DNA of 64,000 nt from Bigelowiella natans CCMP2755 (GCA_000320545.1 ADNK01000503.1:116001-180000); one strand, 5' to 3'; shown: positions 24,640-38,229, counted from the first letter of the stretch. The notes: generated by a model from the sequence alone, not told the origin. A program made the numbers and translations.

Positions 24640-26692
24640 AGTAGGGCTAGATGATGATGATGATGATGATGACGTTGAGGAGTATGATTTATTATGCTGC
24701 TACTTGGGATGATGTCATTGGCATTTCCAAGCGGTTGGTTGTGGTGGTTGGGTTGATCCACACCTATCATCCATCTGGGGGTTTCAGCTCCTCCTCCTCC
24801 TCCTCCTCCTCCTCCTCCTCCTACTGCTCGCCCCATTCCTGCAAGAATTCCTCCTCCCCCTTCTCTTGATCCTGGAGGAGGAGGGCCAGCACAACACCCC
24901 GCACCACCACCACAACTACTACTACTACTGCTACTACTAGCCTCTAATCTTTCCTTGAGACCAAAGAGATTGTCACGATGAGCTGTTAATCGGTCTAGAT
25001 CAACAATGAAGATCTGGATGATATAATTATTGGAAAACATGTTATGGGGCTAGGTTAGCAATGTCGAATACGGGAGATCACCCCGAGAATAGAAGATATA
25101 GGCACGTTATTTTTGGATAACCACCTGTACGCAATCAGTACAGCAGAAGTCCATAGTCTGGCCACCTTTGAATACTGCACGTACTCCCTAATTTGTATCA
25201 ACGAAGCACAAGAACCTGATTAACTCACATTTGAAAACTGCAAATAAGCACATGAAACAGAAATCTCATGGAGCTATCTCTCCTGAATAAAGGTTTCGTT
25301 ACTTACTTGGAGCACAGGCTTGTTGAGAACAGGACACCTTAAAACTTCGTGAAATGAATCCGATTTGCTAGTAAAACCTAGCAGAAATCGAGAGGGTTGC
25401 TCCGAGAACTGGCGACAGCAATTGGTGGAGCAGAAGTGCATCTGCTGGCCACCCGTGAAACTTACCTTTATTACAAAAATAAACATATCACAATCATAAT
25501 AATGGCTGCAAGATAGCTTTCACGTACCCTTACATGCTCTTGCTTATTATCGATAGGTGTACCCGACACCGGGCATAGATAGGTTAGAGCTATAGACTTC
25601 GGATTGAGGTTGATCTCCCGGCGAGAGAAAGGGATTATTTGTGGGGGTGGTAGTGGTGGTGGTGGGAGTGATTTCTTCTCCTGCGACGATGATGATGATG
25701 ATGCTGATGATGATGATGCTGATGATGCTAATATTGATGATGCTGCTGCTGATGCTGATACTGATGATGCTACTGATGCTGCTGATGCTGAATAGTTTGC
25801 ACGCTTGTTCGTGCCAATCGCGAATTGAGCATGAGGGGTCGTCGGCGCTTTTTGGGTTTTTGTTGCAAAATCTTGAGAAGGATCCTATGTTATGAAAACT
25901 AATAAAACACTAATTCAGATTCAGTGTGCTGTGTGTTTACCAGCTTTAGTCGCTGTAGAACATTATACACCCTCTCTTTGACAAATCTATCAGATATCTT
26001 TCCCTCTAGAGTCTCCCTTTTCAGATTCTTGAAAGACTCAAACGTAGGCTCCTTCCCTTCGTAGACCTTGTGCAAAAGGCAAGGTGAGATTGAATTCAGT
26101 ATATCGGACTTTGAGCATCATGCACTTTTCATCGTACCCTATGTAAGTATGCTCTATACGAAACGTAGCGCTCCACAAAAATGTCAGTGGTAATGGGTTC
26201 TTTCAATTGTATTTTCTTATCATGTGGCGTGGAACTTACTGAGTCCACAAGAAGTTTGAAATCCGAAGGATGAAGGAAATAAAAGAAACTTTCTGTGGTG
26301 GATGGCAAGTTGGCATTTTGGGTGTGCAACTGTCGTTGGTTTTGCTCCTGGATCTGCTGATTTTGTTGATTTTGCTGCTGCTGAGGATGGGGAAGAGGGA
26401 GCGATATAGGATAATGATCAAACTGTAGTTGAGTTCCAATACTGCTTTGGAGCGACAAAGGTTCTGATGTCTCCGCTCCTTCTATCTCTGAAGGAGGAGG
26501 TTTGAAGGAAGTCGAGGTTATCAAGGAGGCATTCTCTGCACCATAGTTTGTAGTTAATGGAAATGAGGGTGACTTTTGCGAGGTTGATAGAGGATTCATT
26601 GATGACGAGCAGCTTTGCCCTTTTCTTGAATTTTCTTTTTCATCTGTCGTCGTCAACGATGAGCTTTTAGGAGTAGCTGAATGGCCAGACAT
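23668..26692 (-). CDS. Zinc-finger protein: two YHS/TRASH-like fingers plus three C2H2 fingers
   Basis: Nine phase-consistent exons encode 743 aa: 26240-26692, 26067-26124, 25941-26005, 25528-25884, 25307-25465, 25125-25187, 24189-25013, 23937-24095 and 23668-23760. The N-terminus is Ser/Gln-rich. Two treble-clef-like modules read LCPVSGTPID...SFTGGQQMHFCSTNCC (about residues 293-330) and RCPVLNKPVLQ...FKGGQTMDFCCTDC (about 354-384), resembling YHS/TRASH metal-binding domains. A long Ser/Gly/Gln-rich linker carries a basic motif (PPEKKRKFTC). Three C2H2 fingers end the protein (CELCNRSF, CTHCGKTF, CGTCSKSF) with TGERP linkers, as in DNA-binding factors. The first finger is split by an intron between the residues of its Cys pair, which supports the splice model. 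A nuclear regulator is likely; its targets are unknown. Confidence 0.8.
24604..24638 (-). repeat. Coding CAG repeat (poly-Gln)
   Basis: CTG array on the plus strand. Read in frame on the minus strand within exon 24189-25013 it encodes a run of glutamines in the zinc-finger protein linker, beside a GAT-derived poly-His stretch. Confidence 0.85.
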
Positions 26693-28117
26693 CTTCGTTC
26701 GCAGCAAACAAATTATGATCCCTACCCCATCCAGGATTTATATACGTTAGAAGCGATGGCTATTATCCAGATGTCGCCTTCTCCCTAATTAGGAAAATGC
26801 ATATTTCAGATAATCGTTTTGGCACCCATAGCTCGGTTTGCTTTCGAACAGCCGAACTGACCCGTCCCGCTGATGCTTGTTCTGTGCTGAATGTAACCAC
26901 CAAAGCATTACCTTCATCCCATCTTTTTCTACACCACCGACTTGGCTTGTCTGCCACCACGAGCCCGTTCCTTGCACGGCTTCGCGTCTTTCTTTCTTTC
27001 TACGAGCAGGTACTGGCTACAACGTAGTTCTAGATTCTGCTTTGTTACATGCGATTTTCTTCTTGCGTCACGCAAAAACTTCATTTCTTGGATTCGCGGC
27101 ACAAAATGGCAGCGTCCCGATATTTGTTTTCCGGCACCACCTCATCCAATGATCTTTAGCAGTAGCACGCTAAAGACTAGTTTGGAGCACTACACAAGCC
27201 GATGTTCATTCGCGTCAACGATCAAAAACACATGTAACCAGGAATTTCAACAATGTTCCCGAGGTTGATGAGCAATTAACCAACATTTTACGCTGCTCTG
27301 AGATCGAGTTTCTGATGTGCAGATGTTTTCGACGGATTTGTGCATGAGAACATCTTTGAATCAGTCAAAGCGCCCCTGCATTTTCCACAAATGAACCGCG
27401 ATTCTAACAGTGCAGCAGCATTCACATGAGAAACTAATCTGAAACATGATACGAAGAAGAGGAAGACGTGTGCTCCTGTTCAGCTGGAAGAGGACTCTTT
27501 TTGCCAATTCAAGTGAACGTACGATTGTTGTTTTCGTCATGTTAATTTCAGTGTCACAGTGTGCAAATCACATGTCACACATGGGGTACCCACTTTTCGT
27601 CTGGTGGGTGGACACCTTGATGTGAGCACAGCTCGCAGGCACAGCTCGTGCAAATACGTAACCAGTTTTTTTTGGGTGAAAAGCATGTGTGCGCAATACT
27701 TCCTTCTAAAAAAATAATTATTCAAGACAAAGCTCGAGTGTGTCTCTCGGGATAACACATTTCATCATTTTGACTTGAGTTGGCTAAGTTTAAATTTTCC
27801 TTGTCGGAGGTGTGACAATTGAGGCCGATGTCGAAATCATCGAAGAAGACGCGAAACGCTCTGAAGGATTTCTAAGGCGACATAATCCTTTTCATGTCGC
27901 AATCCAGAGATTACCTTCATTTGCACATAACCCCTTTCTCCACAGCCGAGTCCCATAATACTCAAGCCAGCAATGGAAGTTCAACTAGATCTACGCCCAG
28001 AAGTTTGCCGATTTGGTTAGGGAAGAGGAACGTGGAAATTCAGATATACACGACCATCGTATTTCGAAGATCAAACTAGGGAAAAAATAAACAAAGAGAG
28101 CCTGAACGTGGACTAAG
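26693..28117. promoter_or_regulatory. Divergent spacer between zinc-finger and kinase genes
   Basis: No supported gene. Short overlapping open frames at 26797-27270 on both strands lack motifs and consistent splicing. GCATGC/CTAG words typical of the downstream spacers are not conspicuous. Promoters of both flanking genes are expected here. Confidence 0.5.
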
Positions 28118-28458
28118 ATGGGTCTTGCTGACTTCCGCGACATCCAAATGTTCGCGAAGGTATGTACCGCTTTAAGTTTGCACATTCGTGCCAAGTTTAA
28201 TGGACCCCGGCCTCTACATCAGGGGAGTTTTGGTAGGGTATTCAAGGGAGTGAGGAAGCCCGAAGGGAAAATGTACGCTTTGAAGCAGTTAAACGTACAA
28301 CGGATGAGTCGCAGAGAAAAGGTGATATGAATGAATATTCTGTAGGGTATCTAATGACATATCACGTTCCTAACATTGATTCTGTGTTTTTTTCATAGGA
28401 AGAAACGCTAAACGAGGTTCGCTTGCTTGCCTCTGTGGTTCACCGAAACATTCTGCGG

Positions 28459-28491
<33 letters not shown>

Positions 28492-30813
28492 GTCAGATTT
28501 TGGCCAAATGATCCTTGAGAATCTTCTCTGATTCGTAGGTTCTGTGAGGTTTTCTTAGAAGGAAAACATCTCTACATTGTAACCGAATATTGTGGCGGCG
28601 GAGATGTGATGTCATACATCACAAAGTATAGGTAATGGTAGCTCGCACGTCTACGATGGTCTCTTCATAATTGGACTATTATTGACAGAGGACATATGGA
28701 ACCGAAGCTCTTGTGGTCAATATTTATTCAAACTTGTCAAGGGGTCAAAGCTCTTCACGAAAAGGTACAACAAAGTATGCGGTGTTGTCGTAATCACACT
28801 CGCAATTGATTTTTTTCACTTTTTTCTGTAAAAAGAACATTCTTCATCGGGACTTAAAGCCGCAGAATATTTTGATGACCACATCCGGTCAGCAAATAAA
28901 TAAGGAAGAAAAGAGAAATACAAAGGGGGCCTGGAATTGGAGAAATCTATGAGAATGGCCTTTGTGATAAATGAGTACTCACCATATATTGATTCAAACA
29001 GGGAGGGTCAAGCTTGCGGATTTCGGATGCTCCAAAATCATGAAGGCGAATAGGCTGGCATTGACACAATGCGGTCATCATCATCATCATCATTATCCAC
29101 GACAACAATAGTACTACAACCATTTCGATATTTCCGTGACTGTCCTTAACCGACTTCTTATACTATTGTATTCATGGCTAATTAGGCACTCCATACTACA
29201 TGAGTCCAGAGCTGTGGAAAAACCAACCTTATGGCAAATCTTCCGATGTTTGGTCTTTAGGTAGCATCTCTCATATGTAGATAGTTATTCATGAAACTGT
29301 CATGGAAGTTTTACTGTAGCTCAGTGATGGGTGCACAAATTTGTAGGGTGTATATTGTACCACATGGCCACTAATCGGCCGCCTTTCGACGGATATAATA
29401 TGAAGGACTTGGCGAACAAAATCATGTAAGCAGCTGCGACACCTACTCATATTAAGTACTCTATTCTTGTGGAATTTCATTATCCTTGCCTTACGACTGC
29501 AGGTATGGACGCTCTCCTCGCTTACCAAAGGGAAAGTACTCGGTTGATATGAATCTTATGATCAAGAAGGTGGTGGATCCATTTATTGCTTTATGTAGCA
29601 TTCTTTCACTATGTAAGGAAGAAGGAATTGTTATTCAGAAACTTTAATCTATAGATGTTGGAGAAGACACCCAGTCATCGCCCTTCCGTTGCAGGGATCT
29701 TAGCTAGCGGTATGTTTGAAAATCGAAACAAATCAGCTATATTGCACACATCTAAAATAATATCTCAAATGGTATACAAACGATTGCTGTGTCTAAAGGC
29801 ATTTGAGAGCATTATTTGTTGCGTTGTTTTTCTCCGTATTATCACGATACATAGCTGACCGGCCTCTTTGTTATCTATCTTACTACTGTTTATTGGTCAG
29901 ATGCCTGTAAGTCACGCATGTTTATGCTGCGGGACGAGGATCGGGAGAAGGAGAGCGACAGTAAATTTGAGCTCATTGGAACTATTAAACTGCCATCCAA
30001 CAACATAGCAAGGTAGCATGCGTGGGAGGCTTTTTAACATTCTTGCACACGGCGTCCCGTTAAGTAAATGGTTTCAGTTTTCTTTAGAAAAAAAGGACCA
30101 ATCTATGAGACATCCCTCCTGGTTTTCGACTTCTTCTCACCAATCCCTACCACCATTACAACTCCTATTTTAGGGTCAGAGCACAGCTTCCCGATTCGAA
30201 TTATACCATGGCTTTGAAATCGCCGACCGCGGTACACTCTGCAGAAGCAAATAAGGAAATAAATCGCGGGTCAAGCGGTAAGTATAGCATAAAAAGGACA
30301 ACCTTACAATGGCATGTACCTACCACATAATCGTCGCCAGTTTGTCTTGAATGCAACTCTCCTTATGACTTTACACAGACGATGCCGTGAACCAAGAGCG
30401 ATGGAATAGGAAGAAAACGGCTAAGAATAACTCTCCTGATCGAAGGTCCCACCAATCAGAAGTAGCATCTCGTGCTGCAGGGCCAAACAGAAGGGGTGGC
30501 GTCGTGAAATCCAGGTAATTCCGCACATATTGAATGAGTTGTTAGCTTCCAAAGAGATAACATATGTGAGATTACTCGTTTCAGCTTTGTGGAGACTTTG
30601 GTGTTCGCTGCCCTGCTTTTTCTTCTCCACCATCTGACTAAGAGTATGATGATGATGATGATGATGATGATGATAACTGCTGTGGCAACGACGAATTCAC
30701 ACAACGTCCTTCTATAATGGTATTTTATCGCTGCTGCCGTCGCCGCCCCATCAAGAAGAAGGATTGCGTCCCGCGCTGGTGTTGGCAAACGTAACCGAGA
30801 CGCTAGGTCGAAA

Positions 30814-30848
<35 letters not shown>

Positions 30849-31111
30849 AGCACCCTCACACCAATATGCAGCATTGCCTCCCGCCGCAAGAAGACACGCA
30901 AGGCCTTCCCCATCGAGACAGAGACACGCAAGAGCTGTTCCGACGCGACAGGGGCTACCCCCTACTTCACGTGTGCGGAGAAACATTAACAGTAGAGCCC
31001 CCAATGCGGCCGACATCTACGATCGAATTTACCAGCGAAAGATGAGAGAAGCGGTAGTACACTGTTCTGTGATGAGGCGTTTGTAGTCGTGCGTATATTT
31101 GTATGTGTAGA

Positions 31112-31147
<36 letters not shown>

Positions 31148-31589
31148 ACAGGGGGAGGGGAGGGAAGAAGAGGGAAAATAACCTCACAGTTTCCTTTGAA
31201 AAATTATAAAAAGTAGCTAACCTTAAGATCTCATCATCCTTTACACTACTTTCTTTCGATTCCATAATTTATTTTAGGCAAACAACCGAAAAGTGCGACC
31301 ACATCGAAGAGCGTACAAAAGTGACGAGCATGGAATCAGGGCTCGCAAACCCGTTGGCAAAAAAGAATACCGTTGGCAGCCTAAGAATGTCTATGCGAAT
31401 GCGGTAGCAACTACAAAATATGCTGATTAGCGTCACAGATTCATGAAATACTATTTGTCTCACAATCAGGCTCGCTATGAATACCAACCTCCAAAGTATG
31501 GTCGCAAGAATATGAATCGCTGGGACTACAAGCCTACAAAACCCAGAGCGTATGCTGGAGGTGTGTACAAGCCCACGCGCCTGTGGTGA
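28118..31589 (+). CDS. NIMA-related (NEK-type) serine/threonine kinase with basic tail
   Basis: Seventeen exons, all phase-consistent, encode 554 aa: 28118-28159, 28223-28321, 28399-28457, 28539-28631, 28689-28764, 28836-28887, 29002-29073, 29186-29260, 29347-29425, 29503-29569, 29655-29709, 29901-30012, 30174-30277, 30379-30514, 30756-31053, 31278-31403 and 31470-31589. The kinase core is complete: glycine loop GSFGRVFKG, lysine in MYALKQ, glutamate in [20 protein letters not shown] in [18 protein letters not shown] and [17 protein letters not shown] and LTQC point to NEKs, which act in cilia and mitosis. The tail after about residue 275 is rich in Arg, Lys and Ala, with a poly-Ala run encoded by (GCT)n at about 30817-30848 and repeated Tyr/Arg/Pro near the C-terminus. 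NEK subfamily is not resolved. Confidence 0.85.
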
Positions 31590-32838
31590 GAACCTGTGGT
31601 AAGAATAGGCAGTGTAAAATAGTAAGTGAGAATCGAACATGTGAGTCCTGGATCCAGGAGGTAATTCGCAAGTTCATGTTTCATAGAATAAAGACTTTCG
31701 GCTATTTTCCTGCCGATCAATTAATGCAGAACTAGCTTTGCACCAAAACATAAGCCAGTTTTTAAAGACTTTGAGATGCATACGCTAAGCGGGCTGATAT
31801 CGATGACTACTGTATCCTATGCCACGTTGTAATGATTAGCATTTGGTCCACACGCACACCTGTTTCTCACATCCATATTGCGTTGACTCCAGCTATCTTC
31901 GTATCGTAAAATAGCAAAGCAGCGGTGCATATGTCAACAATGCTAGAATGTATGAATAATCCCTTGCATGAAACGCTTTCGCGCGCGCATTTTTAGTGCT
32001 TGGCATGCAATCTATATGCGCAACGGCACCCACGCGCACTCTCTCGCTCATTTTTATTCTATATATTATTTATGCAATTTGCGGCTTACTCATATCATGC
32101 AACCGATGCTCGCGGCACGTGTAAGCAATCTTGAAACTACTCAGATTTCATACACACAAACACATACACACACACACACACGTGCACGTCCACATACATA
32201 CTTATAAAAGCTATAAATCGCTATATAACATAAACGCTGTAGCCGCAGCTTTGCACAGCTATATTAGGATAACTTTTGAAAAAATGTTATTATTTCATTA
32301 CATCCGTCTATAAAATAGCTACATACACATATAGCTAGCCGATGGAAGTTATACCAGCAACGCCGCCGTGCTACTGTACATCTAAGTTAAACTAAAAATA
32401 TGCTAGACTTTTCTCGGAGCGCCTCAGCTACACGTAGAAGATATTATATTGTCCGGAACAACAACACAAATAAAACAAAACACATGGTAACTTCGCTCTT
32501 TGCGTGGCCATTTGCACAATGTGCGCGGCTACAAAGGAATGAAATAACCTCTATAGTCTACTGTTACTATTACAAATAGAACAATTACGCCTCTAGTCTT
32601 AATTATGATGGTAGCACGCAAGCTATAATCCCTTTCTTTCAAAATCAAGGGCCTCTAGGGCTTGAATTGCTACCTAAAGTAAAAATAATAGCAACGAATT
32701 AGCAGATGTTTTGAGATAAAAAGGCGGAGCAAATGCGATGTATAGCGCAGATAAGTTCAAGCTTTTAACAGTATTGCATAGAGAACCTTGCATGCATTCA
32801 CGCTTTCGCCACTATCTTCGATCGAAGTAGGTTCCAAT
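31590..32838. other. Convergent spacer with dispersed element copy 2
   Basis: No gene is supported. It contains GCGCGC and GCATGC words at about 31980-32030, (CA)n at about 32157-32182, element copy 2 at 32232-32310 and TAGCTAGCC at about 32332. Confidence 0.65.
32232..32310 (+). repeat. Dispersed intergenic element, copy 2
   Basis: AAACGCTGTAGCCGCAGCTT, then AGCTATATTAGGATAAC, TTTTGAAAAAATG and TTTCATTACATCCGTCTA align in order with copy 1. This copy is the most diverged of the three. Confidence 0.75.
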
Positions 32839-33214
32839 CTAGATTCCTAGAAGGCACAACACATTATAAGCAATGGAAGAATATATTTTGTGTATAATGG
32901 TCCAAACCAATGCAGAGATAAGACGCGCTTTCCCGTCCTGACCTTCGAATCTGTGTATACCGTATGGTGTAATTATTGACTACAAATCTTACCAATTTCT
33001 TTGACCTTGCCAGCCGCATTTCCTCCAAAACATGACACCATCCAGCTTGATCTCGCCTCTCCCTTATTGCTCTTTGCCATTTCAAAGCTAGTGCGAGTTT
33101 CACCTCTTCCCAATCAATCTCTGAATCCTTCTAAAAAAAATGCAAGAATTACGCTCAGGATTTCAAAAGCGTGCGAAATAGTAGCATCTTACGCTTGAGA
33201 GCTCTTGAAGCCAT
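32839..33214 (-). CDS. Small hypothetical protein (82 aa), tentative
   Basis: Three phase-compatible exons (33193-33214, 32993-33120, 32839-32937) encode a charged helical N-terminal half (QIDWEEVKLALALKWQRAI, RERRDQAGWCHVLEEMR) followed by a hydrophobic C-terminus (LISALVWTIIHKIYSSIAY). The frame stays open upstream of the chosen ATG (IQIEDSETKRG), so further 5' exons are possible. I do not recognise the family. A membrane-associated small protein is one reading; a wrong last exon is another. Confidence 0.35.
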
Positions 33215-33962
33215 GCCCCTCTTTGTTTCTGAGTCCTCAATTTGGATCTACAAAACCAAAAAGGGAGATGTCTCGCTCAATCTAGACGGTCTATGTTTGA
33301 GTTCGATTTAAAAGGCCTGAGCACCTCAGGACTGCAGCCTTATCATGAGCTTCCCCATTAGCATAACCCCAGTTCCAACCGGGGGAGTCCCAGCCCCCTC
33401 TCACCAGCCAAGGCGGCCTTGTAGCAGAATATTGGATGTAACTACTATCAAATGACAGTCAAAATCGAAACACATGATCATAGTTTTAATCAATGCCCTA
33501 TGAGGTTGTTGTTTCACGTAGTTGGATAATGGCTGGTATTGTTACTCCTACTTTTGCATTCTTCTTGGAAAAGTCAAGCTTCTTTCGACGGGGCTAAGGC
33601 AACTCGTAGAGGAAAGCTGCGCGAAATTGGTCCTCATTATCCGCGGCACTGCCCTCCCCCCTCTTGCAAAAGGCATAGAGCATAAGATGCTCATCACAGC
33701 GGCGACGACGGGGACATCGACCATTGTGCAGTTGGTGATTTTTGTGAGAAAATTGTGGCGATTTACGAGATGCGACATGAAATTATAAGACGATTTTATG
33801 GGTAAAAAGGCCCTACGACAACCCGTTCTTGCGACGACGACGAATACCCATACACGTGTGCATAGAATGATGATGATAAGGAGGAGGAGGAGGAGGAGGA
33901 GGAGGAGGAGGAGGAGAGGAGTATCATTTAAGGGAAACTAACGAGGAGTAGTGAGGAGGAGA
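33215..33962. promoter_or_regulatory. Divergent spacer upstream of the glycosyltransferase gene
   Basis: No gene is confirmed. A GC-richer block at about 33580-33780 is open on both strands but lacks motifs and splice logic. A (GAG)n tract lies at about 33877-33914, just before the plus-strand start. Confidence 0.45.
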
Positions 33963-35121
33963 ATGGACATCCAACCGGACAAAGATCCTCGGATCGATTC
34001 AGGAAATGATGATCATCTGGTGGGGGAGAGCAACCGCGACAGCGACGACCTCAAAGAGAAGGGAAACCAACGCAAAGAGGGCGCTACCACTGAACAAAGC
34101 AGAACTGCAGTTGAGAATGATGGGGCAGGTAGGTTATCACAAGTTTAGGGACAATGTCGTTCTAATGTGAATTCATCTTTGATCTTCACAATATAACAGC
34201 AGAGCTGGCAAGGAATTTAGAAGACAAGGTGACGTTGATCATGGCCACGTCACCTGTCAAATCGAATCCCTCCACAGTACTGCTCAAACACACCATGGAT
34301 AGCATTCGGGTCTATTGCAAAGGTGCAACTATCTGTACCATAAGTAAGGAGTAGTAGAGTCTATGCAGCAGCATTAGTAATAGAATACTATAGAAGCAAC
34401 TTGGAATTTCAGGAAAAGAATACCACTCACACTAAGTTGCCGCAACACCATCTAGGAACCTACAAACTTCGCAAAATCATCGTTTGTGACGGATATTCCA
34501 CTACGGAGGAGAAGAATCGTACAAAAACTACTTATTTGAATCATCATCATCAATTGCATCCTCCTCTCTTATCGTATTTCGCCATTGGATAGATAAATCT
34601 ATAAATTTTCGAATTATTCATTTTTAGAGAAAGGAGTAGCGAGGAAAGGAAGAAGGATCGCCGAGGATAAGGTACTACGTTGCCAAATTTGCCGTGAAGG
34701 TGAATGTAACACGCACACATACACACACACACACACACACACATACACACTCACACACACGTTTTCGGTCAGGTTGCCGACTACAAAGAATATATCCGCA
34801 GAGTACAGGTCTGTGGTTGTAAAGAGATGATGAAGGATGATGATGATGAAGAATTAAAGAAGAAACATAGGAGGAAGAGCCTTATTACTTGATACTCAGG
34901 AACTCATCGAACAAAAGGAGGACCCTGCTTTTCATAAGGTGGTGCTTTGGCAGCCATTGCTGCCGGCTTCTAGCTGATAGCAGCGATTCATTTTTCTTTC
35001 GCGACACATTCTCTGCTGGCGACTACACGCTAGGAATAGTCTCTGTTAGCGTGGTAAAGTATACATGAAAGTACTGTCATTCCTTGGAGCAATGTACGAA
35101 CAGATCCTTCATAAAATAAAA

Positions 35122-35171
<50 letters not shown>

Positions 35172-36970
35172 TAAATTGTAACTTTCCAGGCGGAAACACT
35201 GGTTCTACCTAAGCTGCATGGATTCGGCCTCGCGGTATTTGTGTAGCACGAGCGATGTATATGTCCAATTCTGCTGGGAGTGAAAGTTGGGTTATTATAA
35301 GTTATTTGGTCCAGAAACAGAATGATACGAGATTCCTTTATGTTCAATTAGATGAAAGAGGCCTTAAAGCTTGTGAAGACACCATATGTAATAAGACGAC
35401 ACGATTCACACAGCAGCAGCAGCATACAGTATGATACACATACCACTCGTAATTCGAATCTCATCTTTGGATATCAACAATAATGTTTGATTCCTTGTAC
35501 TTCTGTAAGGTTTTTGTCGCACAGCATGATAGATGCTTTTCAACGAAGGCAACAGGGCTTGACACCCTTGTCCAGGTTTAAGTCGTCAAATATGTCTAGC
35601 AGCATGATTAGCAGCAGTAGCAGCAGAGGACAGTAGTAATTCTGTTGTGGTAGGGAAGTCTTCTGATAGTAATAAGAATGATGATAATGGTGCTGATGAC
35701 AACAATTTTATGTTCTTTCTCTTCTTCCTCTCCGCCGCTCTCGGTTGAAGTCGTGATTATCGGCCCTCCATATTTTTTTGATTATTCCTTTTATTAAAAA
35801 GAAATAAACTATAATAATACTGTTGCCATCCCAAACGAACACGAAATTATGAATGGATTAGCTGCTTGAGAAAGAGCCTCTTGTGCGCTACGTGGGATAT
35901 CTCACACACAGGTGATACAAATGTATCATCTATTCTGTTCTTGTCCTATTGAGGTGTATCTGCCTTTCTAGCTGGTGAAATCTTCAATATGTATTTCTGT
36001 CTTTGAGATTCCCTTACAGCAGCCACTATTGAAGTTCCATTTCTTTGTTAGTAGAAACATATAAATACAACTTTATGTCTTTTCTTCTCCATTTCATTAA
36101 CTCTTGTTTTCCTTCTTCTCTCTCCCTGCCTCTATCTATTATAAATACATATATTTATATAAATATATATATATACATATTTATAATTTGCATCGACCTA
36201 CCTCTTCGTGACAATAGACAGCTCAATTACGCGTCCCGGATGATGTCACAACACCAGTTAAAGGTGAATCCTGTTCGGAAGCAAGGTGATCATTTATTGA
36301 TGATGATGGTTTCCTTTGAATTGTCGTAGTTGTTTCATTCTTGTTATCTTTCAATATCGCTAAAGATGCTTTAAGCAGATGTGCGTGTGAGCTGAGCACG
36401 TCGATCATGCAACGATATACAAGTTCTAGATATCTTAAAGGCCTTCTTCTTCTTCTTCTTCTTCTTCTTCTTCTTCTTCTTGTTTCACTCAATAGGAGTT
36501 TTGCTAGCTCCTCTCATCCACTTTTTAGACTCAATGCACGTCGCCAGAGTATAGTAACAACAGCATATACAATCGTCATATAACACTATTCCCACAATGA
36601 TCAGATTCACGCATAAACGCGCACGCACGCACACACATCGATGCTATCTCTATAAGTTGTCGTGTTGGCTTGTTTGGAAGCCTAGACAAGGACATAATGA
36701 TGATGATGATGACGATGATGATAGAGCAAAGGAAAGTCAAATTGATTAGCCTTAATATCTAATCAGGTCTCATTTTGGAAGTAACGACTGATAGAATAGA
36801 AAAATAAGAAAAGGAAAAAACACGATGTCTTTTCCGTCGCCTCCGTTCAAAATCGTTGTTTGTCAATAAAAATAATATGTAAAATTTGGAGAAGTGAGGG
36901 AAGATTATGCTGGTAAGGTTTCGAAGATTCCTCTCGAGTGTGCTGGATCATCGCAAATGCGAGCGCGCGC

Positions 36971-37004
<34 letters not shown>

Positions 37005-37973
37005 CCGTGCCTAATGATCTGAGATGTTTTGATGATTTAAGGTATATGTTCGAGACGGGTACCATCAAAGTGCGATCTTTTCCAGAGGTATGTATGCATT
37101 CGGTGGTGTATGAATCAATCATGTGTGGAAGTAAGTAAGTAAGTAAGTAGCGCGTTTTGTTGTTGTCAGCTGTATCCTCATTTACACATCATCCATCGAT
37201 CGTCGCTGTTGCACTCTCGATCCCATTATCTTTCTATCATTCTATCATCATCATCATTATCATCATAATCAACAACGTTATCACTAGTTACCGTCGTCCA
37301 CTCATTTCCCCCTTCTTCTTCGTCTCACCCCTATTGTACACAACAAAGCATACGTTTGGAAACGTGCAGCGGTGGGACATCGTCAAAAATGGCTGGAAGG
37401 TTGGGAGACAAGAAACAAAGACAAAGACTGTGAAAGGGAGAGAAAGAGAGAGCTAGAGAGAGCTAGAGAGAGAAGGGGTGGGGGAGAGATTCATTACACC
37501 GAGATTCGTTATTGTGTAATGCAGGAGTAATAGTATTATACTCATGGAATAAAGTGCAATTTCACTAGTAGTTTTTCCGTTGATGTGTTTTTAAATGTTT
37601 GCATTCTTTTGAATCAATCTAGTAGTAGTAGCAGAAGTAGTAGGAGGAGGAGGAGGAGGAGGAGGAGAAGGAGTACCAGTAGGAGTAGGAATAGTAGCCC
37701 TCTCTGATTTTACCATTGCTTTTTACCTATCTGACTTAAGGCATTTGAGAAGTATGGAACATATTTACTATGGTATAGTGACCACCGTAGCAACCACCAT
37801 CACCATCACCACATCAAAGCACCACCGCCAGCAGCATTCCCTTGTGATGTATCTCGCAGCTCTCCTGCTGTGTTTCATTTACCATAGAAAAGGCGAGAAT
37901 GTCAGGAACATGTTACATTATATCCCATAGTAAGCACAAAGAAGAAGAAGAGGATGATGAAGAAGAGCAGCTG

Positions 37974-38011
<38 letters not shown>

Positions 38012-38149
38012 GAGAACTAACAATAAGTTTATGACAGGGATGCGAATGTTTGCGTCAAGCACATTAATGGGAGGACTTTTCTAGACACGGTACAGCATCT
38101 TGAATACGCAACAATAAATGCATCAACTATCATAGTGAAATAAGTTTTA

Positions 38150-38229
<80 letters not shown>

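Noticed and set aside
24600-25800. CRISPR-like regular repeats
   Set aside because: These are triplet microsatellites in coding sequence, without unique spacers; the genome is eukaryotic.
26130-26239. In-frame extension of the first zinc-finger exon (VSSTPHDKKIQLKEP...)
   Set aside because: GTAAGT at 26239 and an AG acceptor leading to 26124 give a normal-sized intron with correct phase; a 24-nt mini-intron reading was also considered and set aside.
26797-27268. Overlapping plus-strand open frames in the divergent spacer
   Set aside because: No motif, no consistent splice junctions, and frames are open on both strands.
33522-33788. Plus and minus open frames in a GC-richer block
   Set aside because: Both strands are open and neither joins a neighbouring exon in phase; more likely promoter sequence.
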